The notes beneath the pieces are model-generated. The model did no database searches. It was not told the DNA's origin and saw only the letters and a list, made by a program, of their open reading frames with translations. Positions 57,407 to 64,000 of a stretch of DNA of 64,000 nt are shown here, in pieces. Source of the DNA: Larix kaempferi (Eukaryota > Streptophyta > Pinopsida > Pinales > Pinaceae); assembly GCA_027924585.1 (NCBI GenBank), contig BSBM01000307.1:16601501-16665500 (forward strand), in the 5' to 3' direction. Position numbers and translations under genes: made by a program. Positions within the stretch are counted from its first letter, which is position 1. Each line of letters starts with the position of its first letter.

Positions 57407-57795
57407 TATACAGAATTTGTTTGGATTGATTGATGTCAATCTGTTTTTGAAGCTCTATAGGACAAATTGTCCGTAGCTCTAATTTTAAGGGAAACATCAT
57501 GGTCCTTACCATTTAACATTTATATCGATGCTTCAAGCCTAGCCATTGGAGAAATGGTTGGATAGCTAGAGGAATGAAAACCATTTTTCATCTACTTCAT
57601 CAGCAAGAACTTATCCCCTACATAATTAAATTATATGGAAACAGAAAAAGAGTTTCTCATTATTTTTTATTCTACTAGTAAATTCCATCATTACATAACT
57701 AGTGATCTTGTCTTCATGCATACTAACCATTTTGTTGTTCGTTACTTGATGAACAAACCTATTACTAATTGTAGAATAACTAGATGGTTGTAATA
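57407..57795 (+). pseudogene. Gypsy RNase H (relic)
   Basis: Following RT the frame reads FNIYIDASSLAIGEMVG (first catalytic Asp), FFIYFISKNLSPT, LNYMETEKEFLIIFYSTSKF and MHTNHFVVRYLMNKPI. Stops are present. Homology ends at about 57795; integrase is not found downstream. Confidence 0.85.
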
Positions 57796-58106
57796 TTTTT
57801 TTAACAAAAATAAGTAAATATTTATATTAAAAGTTGCTAGAAAACCCCAAGCATAAGAGGTACAAGTATGACCTTAAATCCTGATACTACTTGATCATAA
57901 TTATAGTTCATCCTAAAACAAAATTGAAACCAAAAAATTCCTTGGATAAAGCCTCTCACTGTAACTTCTTGACACTACAAAGACTGAGGAGAGGCTAAAT
58001 TGAGCATTCATAACTCTAGATATTGCTACCATTCTATGTCTATATACTATGAAGAGCGAATAAAAAACAAAACTTGAGAGAAACTGCATTCAAGCCTAAG
58101 GCTCAT
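57796..58106. other. Spacer between Gypsy relic and the next LTR
   Basis: AT-rich, with no recognised feature. The old Gypsy integrase is missing here, so a deletion or insertion border must lie within. Confidence 0.4.
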
Positions 58107-58920
58107 TATTAACGCCTAAAAGTTGCAATACATATGCGACATTTCGGTGATTCATCTAGTAAGGCATCATCAACATAAAGAGTGCATATCACCACAGGCA
58201 TCCTCAACAGATCCAAAACACAACATGAGTCCATAAGTTCCAAAGAAACAATCCAAAAAAAGGGTAGCGCGGGTAATACACAGTTGACATGCGCTATAGC
58301 GCAGGTTATCTGAACAATGTTGCAGTACACCCGCACGGATTTTCCTTCGATAGTCGTGCTACTTTCAAAACGGTGGGACCACTCACTCCTAGCGATGCAT
58401 TGAAGACTATATCCTCCCCAAGGATATGAATTCGGATCCTCACACACTTGGTGGCATTAATCATCCCCCCTTGTGTACCTTGGAACTAGTTCATGAAGGA
58501 GGAGAGTTCACATTTGGATCTAGTTATTTGTTGGCCACCTCTTGGCCTATAAAAGGAAGCCATTCGCATGCATTTTGTAGAGAGAAATTAGAGCAAGGTT
58601 ATGCTACTTTATTTGAGTTGAAGCTTCCTCATAGCCCACCATTTCCTACCATTGTGAGCATTCCCAAGCTCCCTTTCCACCTTCCTCCAAGGGGAAAGTG
58701 TTTCTCTCCTTTGTTCTACCATCTACTTATCATCTAGTTTGGACAAGAAAGGCTTCCCTAAGGGAGACTATTGGGTCTCCAAGGACTGAGGCCTTGCTGC
58801 AACCTACAAGGCTTAGCCCCTTACCAAGTGGAAGAGTGCACTTGTGCAATTTTTTCCATTATAGTTCTAATGGAGACCATACTTATTTTTGTTCATTTCT
58901 TATTAAACTAGGTTATTTTA
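58107..58920 (+). repeat. LTR of a third Tat-like element, left part
   Basis: The start TATTAACGCCTAAAAGTTGC resembles the element B LTR start (TGTTAACACCCAAAAAGTGC). It contains tagcgcggg-like motifs like those of the element A LTR and a TATA box at 58548. The Copia element interrupts it at 58920 and it resumes at 63392. The end, primer site and partner LTR are not clear. Confidence 0.5.
58548..58554 (+). promoter_or_regulatory. TATA box in the split LTR
   Basis: tataaaa followed by ggaagcc, about 440 bases into the LTR. The context resembles tatataaggaagg at 10005 in element A. Confidence 0.55.
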
Positions 58921-59178
58921 TGACAAAGTGTCCTCAGACACATAACTTTATTAATGAAGAAGGAAAATTACATCACAGAGATGTGAGGGCTAAATCCCGA
59001 AAGATTACCTCACATGGAAAACTCGATGGATTTAAATATCCAAAGAGTAACAACTAAATTACCGTTACCAAAACTAACTAAGGGACACCTCACATAATCA
59101 CGTGAGTGTGTAGATGCCCTTTTACATTTATTAAACTAAACTTCTATTTATTACATTTTTGGATCATAATTCCTAACA
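58921..59178 (-). repeat. Copia 3' LTR (258 bp)
   Basis: On the minus strand it starts TGTTAGG and ends TTTGTCA. It holds a G-box cacgtg (59099-59104), an aataaa signal near its end and a small hairpin gtgtc-tgag-gacac. The sequence looks identical to the 5' LTR. Confidence 0.97.
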
Positions 59179-60381
59179 ATCCCCCCTTTGATCCAAAAAT
59201 TCTTTTGAACAAATACCAAGTTCATTTCTAAACTTATCAAATTTGACCCTTCCAAGAGATTTTGTAAAAATATCTGCAGTTTGATCTTCTGATGGACAAT
59301 ACTTTGGCTTGATGATTTGTTTGACGACGAGAGCCCGAATGTAATGATACTTAGTATCCACATGCTTAGTTTTTGAATGAAAAACAGGATTTTTGGCTAA
59401 CTTGATTGCTGACTGATTATCAATAAATAATGAAGTTGCTTCTTTCTGATCAACTTTGAGGTCTTGCAAAATCCTTCTTAACCAAACTATCTCACAAGCA
59501 GCTTCCCAAGCTGAAATATATTCTGCTTCTGCTGTAGAATTTGCAATTGTATCCTGCTTTTTACAACTCCATGCCACCGCAGCTGATCCCATATTCATTA
59601 AGTAACCTGAAGTAGATGCCCTGTCATCAACATCTCTAGCAAAATCCGCATCTGAATAGCCAACAAGTTTGAAATTTTTGTTTCTTTTAAACTCAAGTCC
59701 AAAATCCTTTGTTCCTTGAAGATACCTTAACACCCTTTTTGCTGCATTCCAATGACTTTCTCTAGGTTCCTGCATATATCTGGAAAGTATGCTAACTGCA
59801 TAAGATAGATCAGGACGAGTATTCATCAAGTAAATCAAACATCCAATTAACTGTCTATATCCAGTGCAATTTACAAGTTCCCCCCCTTCAAACTTAGAAA
59901 GTTTTAAATTTTGCTCCATGGGAGTAATTGCTGGTTTACATTCCTCCATTCCAAACTTCTTCAATAATCCAGATATGTACTTAGCTTGAGAAATAAATAT
60001 ACTCCCTTCCTGCTGCTTTACTTCAACTCCAAGATAGTAATGAAGTAAACCCAAGTCTGTCATTTCAAAACGTGTTTGAAGTTCTTTCTTAACCTGAAAT
60101 ATATGATCATTATTGTTACCTGTTATGAGCAAATCATCAACATACATAACCAAGATGACTAAGTTGTTTTCCTGGATTCGAACATACAATGTATCATCTG
60201 ACTCACTACGAAGAAAACCAACTTTCTGTAGATAGGCATCCATTTTTGCATACCAAGCTCTGGGAGCCTGTTTCAATCCATACAATGCCTTAACTAGTTT
60301 ACAAACTTGATTTTCTTTCCCTGGAACCTCAAAACCAGGTCTTGTATGCATCCTTTGTTGAATTAACAAAAAGGATACCAC
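59173..60381 (-). CDS. Copia RT C-terminal part plus RNase H (402 codons)
   Basis: The frame has VCKLVKALYGLKQAPRAWY, then VILVMYVDDLLITG with the catalytic YVDD, followed by FISQAKYISGLLKKFGM. RNase H follows with YSDADFA, STAEAEYISAWEA and LFIDNQSAIKLAKNPVFHSK, so all catalytic acids are present. RT begins only at PGFEVPGKENQ; the fingers and first palm motif are absent. The polypurine tract is translated in frame and the stop is the TAG of the LTR start TGTTAG. Frames differ from gag-protease across the junction, so a frameshift or separate start would be needed. No internal stop is present, in line with its youth. Confidence 0.9.
   Translation of the reverse strand: MVSFLLIQQRMHTRPGFEVPGKENQVCKLVKALYGLKQAPRAWYAKMDAYLQKVGFLRSESDDTLYVRIQENNLVILVMYVDDLLITGNNNDHIFQVKKELQTRFEMTDLGLLHYYLGVEVKQQEGSIFISQAKYISGLLKKFGMEECKPAITPMEQNLKLSKFEGGELVNCTGYRQLIGCLIYLMNTRPDLSYAVSILSRYMQEPRESHWNAAKRVLRYLQGTKDFGLEFKRNKNFKLVGYSDADFARDVDDRASTSGYLMNMGSAAVAWSCKKQDTIANSTAEAEYISAWEAACEIVWLRRILQDLKVDQKEATSLFIDNQSAIKLAKNPVFHSKTKHVDTKYHYIRALVVKQIIKPKYCPSEDQTADIFTKSLGRVKFDKFRNELGICSKEFLDQRGDC
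59179..59190 (-). promoter_or_regulatory. Copia polypurine tract
   Basis: On the minus strand aaaggggggatt lies directly before the 3' LTR start TGTTAGG. It primes plus-strand DNA. Confidence 0.9.
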
Positions 60382-61756
60382 CTTCCATTACAACTTGATG
60401 TCCTAATTGACGAATGACAACTAAAGACAACAAATTTTTCTTAAATGTAGGCACATACCAAACATTAGAAATCAATCTTTCTCCAATTCCAGGCAAATCA
60501 ACCTTAACTGTTCCTTTTCCTTGTGGTAAATGAATAGAATCATCTGCAAGAAAAATTGAATTTAAATGACAATCTTCATAACTCCAAAAGAAATCTTTCC
60601 TATATGTCATATGCTGAGTATCCCCTGTATCCATAATCCAAGCATCTTCAAAATCATTTTTGAAACAAGAAGACTGAACAAAATTCACTAATTCCAACTG
60701 ATGAATTTGAACAAAATCCATTGATTCTGATTGTCCAAGTGTTGTAAAGACATATTCACAATTTTCACTATCGTCTGCATGAGCATAATGTGCCGCTGAT
60801 GAATATTCTTTAGATTCTCTTTCTTTGAGAATTTTTTCAAATGGAACTCTACAGTCTGAAGCATAATGTCCAACTCTATTACAACGAAAACATGTGACCT
60901 GTTTATTAGCTCTTCCTCTTCCAGAGACCTGTTGGTTACCTGAACCTCTTCCTCTTCCAGAAAACTGTGACTGTGTACTTTCAAATTCTTTAGAACCTCT
61001 TCCTTGATTTCTTCCTCTTCCTCTTCCGCGGCCTCTTCCTCTTCCAAAACCCTGACCACGACCTCTATTTGAATTTTGAAAAACTTTCTGATCATGGCCT
61101 TTTTGATGATTACCTAGAGACTGTTTGCTAGTACTCGCAACCAAAACATCTTCTCCTGCTTGCTTTGTTTTACCAAAAATCTTTTCATGTGTGGCAAGTA
61201 ATTCACTTAGTTCATCAAAAGAAACTTTATCCAATTTATTTGTAATTTGTAAAGTTTCCAAAAAATGCTTATATGTCTCAGGCAATCCTGCGATCAAAAT
61301 GGTCACCATCATGCTGTCCTCAATTTTATCAAAACCAGCTCTTGAAATTTCTTGTTTGATATTTTTTAATCTAGAAATGTACTCCATGACATCACCTCCT
61401 GAAGACAATTTTTGTTGAAACAACTTCAATTGAAGATCAATTTTTTTAGCTTCACTTTGAGAATCAAATAAATCTTTCAATGTCTTCCAAGCTGACCACG
61501 CATCAGGACTATTTTCAATATGCACATAAATATCATCAGAAACAGTACTGTGAATCAATGCTAAGGCCTTCTCATCTTTTACTTCCCACTTTTCAAGCTG
61601 ATCATGATTAGTTGGTTTGGTAGGTTTAGCATTACAGAAACCCTTCCACAATTCATTGTAAATAAGAGTGCTTTGAATATGACGACTCCAAACTTTATAA
61701 TTTTTCGATCCTTCCAACTTGTCAGATTCATTAAAAAGACTTATAACTTTAGACAT
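60329..61756 (-). CDS. Copia gag and protease (about 475 codons)
   Basis: The chosen start is the ATG at 61756 (MSKVISLF); a second one lies seven codons earlier. The capsid region (UBN2/Retrotran_gag type) has NYKVWSRHIQSTLIYNELW, IHSTVSDDIYVHIENSPDAW and YISRLKNIKQEISRAG. An Arg-Gly-rich stretch (RGRGRGRGRGRN) and a CCHC knuckle CFRCNRVGHYASDC follow. The protease has WIMDTGDTQHM, active site D-T-G. The pre-integrase part stops at GGILFVNSTKDAY, and TGA follows a few codons later at 60329, where the deletion joins it to late RT. It is undisturbed by stops, so it could still make particles. Confidence 0.92.
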   Translation of the reverse strand: MSKVISLFNESDKLEGSKNYKVWSRHIQSTLIYNELWKGFCNAKPTKPTNHDQLEKWEVKDEKALALIHSTVSDDIYVHIENSPDAWSAWKTLKDLFDSQSEAKKIDLQLKLFQQKLSSGGDVMEYISRLKNIKQEISRAGFDKIEDSMMVTILIAGLPETYKHFLETLQITNKLDKVSFDELSELLATHEKIFGKTKQAGEDVLVASTSKQSLGNHQKGHDQKVFQNSNRGRGQGFGRGRGRGRGRGRNQGRGSKEFESTQSQFSGRGRGSGNQQVSGRGRANKQVTCFRCNRVGHYASDCRVPFEKILKERESKEYSSAAHYAHADDSENCEYVFTTLGQSESMDFVQIHQLELVNFVQSSCFKNDFEDAWIMDTGDTQHMTYRKDFFWSYEDCHLNSIFLADDSIHLPQGKGTVKVDLPGIGERLISNVWYVPTFKKNLLSLVVIRQLGHQVVMEGGILFVNSTKDAYKTWF

Positions 61757-61779
61757 TGTAAAAAGAATAATAAACACCT

Positions 61780-62170
61780 TATAACTCCAGAAGATGTGTA
61801 TTATGCAAATCTTATAGCTCCAAGCATTAAAGAAAGCACCTTATATCACCAGAAGAAGTAAACAATCACCTTATATCACCAATGGAAGATTTTATGCAAA
61901 AATATCACCACCAACATTAAAAGAAAATTACGCATCAACAAGAGTCACCATGAAAGAAATGCTGCAAGAAAAACCACACACCATGCAAAAGAAAGCTATA
62001 GGGGCTTGGCCTTGACCCACTTATAGCCTCAAGAAAAGAATTTGATAGAGCTTCACTTTGCTCTAATCAAACCTTGAGTGAAAATACAAGTACTCCTTAT
62101 GACACCAACAATGCTCCTTATTACTCCAATGCCCAATAAAAAATTACACCTTATCACTCCAAAAGATAAC
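61780..62170 (-). repeat. Short motif repeat in Copia leader
   Basis: On the + strand the motif ccttat(a)(t/a)(a)(t/c)(a)cc(a) recurs with irregular spacing, at about 61778, 61808, 61840, 61871, 62096 and 62148. The copies are diverged. Confidence 0.6.
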
Positions 62171-62549
62171 AAATCTTTATAAGTGAATTGGAGAGATACA
62201 ATATTCTTGAGTGGGAGGTCACAAGATCCAATCCCATCAACTTCAAAAAATAACTTTTTTTTTTTTTTAAATTGATTTCTCCACCTTTGTTTTGTTTTAA
62301 TATATAAAAAAAAAACTCCAAAAATAAAAATGAAAAGTAATTATTCACTTTTCAAAATATTACATAAACATTGAATTAAATGAAAAGTGAAAAAATAACC
62401 CCGATTCAAATTCAAAGCCTTTATAATACTTCTTCTACGCTGGAGTTTTGCTGGAGTTTTGCTGAACTTCTCTGCTGGATCTTTCCTCTCTTCAGGATGG
62501 CTTCCTGCCTTTATTTTGGCGCGTAGACGAATGTGATTGAGACGCGGTC

Positions 62550-62790
62550 CTCCACGGCCGGCTCTCTTTTCTGCAGAGCGCCTAGGTTATTCCTTCTACG
62601 TTCTTGCAGAGCGCCCAGGTTATTCCTTCTACGTTCTTCCTCGAAATGTCAGCACCTCTGCGCACAGGTTATTCCAGCGCTCGAACGACCCACAAGCTCT
62701 CTTTCTGCTCTCTCCACGAAATGATGGTCTCTGCTCTCCACGAAATGAACCCACAAGCTCTCTCTCTGCTCTCTCCACGAAATGATGACT
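62550..62790. repeat. Nested short repeats in Copia leader
   Basis: Two copies of gagcgcc(t/c)aggttattccttctacgttctt lie at 62576-62640. Three or four copies of cacaagctctc(t)(t)tctctgctctctccacgaaatga lie at 62690-62790. Frames in this stretch are repeat artefacts. Confidence 0.75.
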
Positions 62791-63128
62791 GGGTGCGTCT
62801 CTCTCTTCCTCCACAAGCAACTCCTTCTTCCACAAGCGAGACAGAAACCCTAACAGCCAGTGGCGTTCAATACAGAGTTCGGAGAGCGACTTCCTCCACG
62901 AGCAACTCCTCCACGGCCGGCTCTCTTCCTTCAAGAGCGACTGCCACTTATGCGGATTTTGCTACCACTATTTGGAGCTAAGAAGGAATTTCGTTTGAAT
63001 CTGCAGAGTTATGGATGTTGTAGACACTGTTGTGAGGCCGTTGAAGGAAGGAATTTCAGCAATTCAGCAAAGTTGCATTCAGAACGATTTGTTTTGTCGT
63101 CATGGGCTTTGTTGGGTTCTTAGGAGGT

Positions 63129-63386
63129 TGACAAAGTGTCCTCAGACACATAACTTTATTAATGAAGAAGGAAAATTACATCACAGAGATGTGAGGGCTA
63201 AATCCCGAAAGATTACCTCACATGGAAAACTCGATGGATTTAAATATCCAAAGAGTAACAACTAAATTACCGTTACCAAAACTAACTAAGGGACACCTCA
63301 CATAATCACGTGAGTGTGTAGATGCCCTTTTACATTTATTAAACTAAACTTCTATTTATTACATTTTTGGATCATAATTCCTAACA
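63129..63386 (-). repeat. Copia 5' LTR (258 bp)
   Basis: It is identical by eye to 58921-59178, shifted by 4208 bases. It carries the same G-box (63307-63312). Its outer edge TGTTAGG at 63386 is followed by the target duplication tttta. Confidence 0.97.
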
Positions 63387-63391
63387 TTTTA

Positions 63392-64000
63392 TGCTAAGTA
63401 TCTAATTCTGGGCATTTATCACTTGCAGGAGATCAGGTATTCCACCTCTTGCTTCCAGAATTTGGCCCCACCATGGCCCCAAATTATTTTTCCATATTCG
63501 TGCGGTCCCTGGCGTCTCTGTCGCGCTTACAGCATGGAAACGACTCGAAAAATCACGCGCATAGCATTAGTTACTAGTGTCAAACCCGCACTACCCTACT
63601 CATCACGTTCGCATTGAAGGTTAGTGTATTAGTCGTGTTGTTCAGCGCGTTTGTTTTGTATTAACCCGCGTGGTCTACACGGCAGAGTCCAGTTTAGCTA
63701 CATTGCTATTATTTATTTACTTTTTATTTGCATAGCTTAGTTGGTAGTCCAATTACTGCTTACTAGTGAACTTAAATTAAGGCTAATTCTCATAATTACT
63801 TATTTTTTAAGTAATTAGTTCACCTAGACCATGATTAGGAAGTAAAGAGTTCATCTCTCTTGAAACATACCTAGGTAAACAACTTTGAGGCTTTCAACGG
63901 GCCCCATTGTTGTCACTAGTATTCAATACCATTTCTTGTTTATGCACCAATCGACATGCTTTTAGTAATATTGCTAGTGTAGAATACACTTTTTGCACAT
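63392..64000 (+). other. Continuation of the split LTR and its downstream
   Basis: This continues the LTR interrupted at 58920. A tggcgtctctgtc word at 63510 resembles the primer site of element B, but it does not follow an LTR end in CA. No gene is supported up to the window end. Confidence 0.35.

Larger units (their letters stand above)
39912..57795 (+). mobile_element. Old Ty3/Gypsy element split by element B
   Basis: Gag and knuckles lie at 40390-41292, and protease, RT and RNase H lie at 55600-57790, on the same strand and in order. Element B (41298-54950) sits between them with a 5-bp duplication, acaac. Many stops of all three types show age. Integrase and LTRs were not found, so the outer limits are approximate. 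Confidence 0.8.
61757..63128 (-). other. Copia leader, long and repeat-rich, non-coding
   Basis: It extends 1.37 kb between LTR and gag. The part next to gag (61780-62170) repeats a tggtgatataagg-type motif several times. The distal part (62430-63128) is GC-richer and repeats ctctctccacgaaatgatg and cctccacggccggctctctt on the + strand. No TGGTATCAGAGC-type primer site follows the LTR; the nearest match is ttgattagagcaaag around 62059-62073. Confidence 0.6.
58921..63386 (-). mobile_element. Ty1/Copia retrotransposon, non-autonomous, very young
   Basis: Two 258-bp LTRs that look identical base for base (58921-59178 and 63129-63386) and a perfect duplication tttta (58916-58920, 63387-63391) mark a recent insertion into an LTR. 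Gag, knuckle and protease are joined directly to the late RT and RNase H; integrase and the RT fingers are missing. A long leader of 1.37 kb separates LTR and gag, and no standard primer site follows the 5' LTR. It must have moved with enzymes from a relative. Confidence 0.96.

Noticed and set aside
62537-62981. Overlapping frames of 80-125 codons in the Copia leader
   Set aside because: They arise from short nested repeats in untranslated leader DNA on the strand opposite to the element.

Overview
This 64 kb window is plant nuclear DNA built almost entirely of nested transposable elements. No host gene, rRNA or functional tRNA gene could be supported. It holds LTR retrotransposons of both superfamilies (Ty3/Gypsy with Tat-like traits, and Ty1/Copia), L1-type LINE relics with DUF4283-like ORF1 and a C-terminal RNase H, a CACTA (En/Spm) DNA transposon with tnp2, DUF4218 and DUF4216 homology, and one tRNA-derived SINE. 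The density, depth of nesting and large decayed spacers suggest a giant-genome seed plant, possibly a gymnosperm; that assignment is inference.

Layout. 1-10865: an old minus-strand Gypsy relic whose integrase is split by element A (2391-10596, + strand, 5-bp target duplication tagcc). Element A has a 718-codon ORF with zinc knuckles and a retropepsin but no capsid, RT or integrase, followed by a 1-kb array of RNA-pseudoknot-like units. 10900-12950: minus-strand LINE fragment. About 13900-24848: CACTA relic ending in a recognisable 3' terminal repeat, with a truncated LTR element (20095 to about 22560) inside it. 24866-26308: LINE 3' end followed by the SINE. 27527-28959: solo LTR. 30207-31097: minus-strand LTR element 5' end. 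31100-33840: LINE relic. 33900-39911: mostly unassigned. 39912-57795: an old + strand Gypsy element split by element B (41298-54950, target duplication acaac). From 58107: a + strand LTR split by a Copia element (58921-63386, minus strand, target duplication tttta) whose 258-bp LTRs look identical.

Elements A and B are relatives. They share a purine tract plus LTR start of the same type, a DEGAS-type protease, C-x2-C-x4-H-x4-C knuckles and, most strikingly, a 3' untranslated array of about 49-nt units. Each unit has two interleaved complementary arms in the order X-A-X'-A', which is an H-type pseudoknot topology. Arm sequences change from unit to unit and between the two elements, but base pairing is kept through compensatory changes and G-U wobbles, while the loops keep a C-T-C-[GC]-T-T-A-A-A-like core. 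This is the best candidate for an undescribed system.

Element B also carries an antisense gene with a Plant Mobile Domain and a 92-bp intron that restores an open frame, an 882-bp in-frame duplication of its gag core, and a sense reading frame broken almost only by TAG codons. All three best-preserved elements (A, B and the Copia copy) lack enzymes they need, so they probably moved with help from autonomous relatives.
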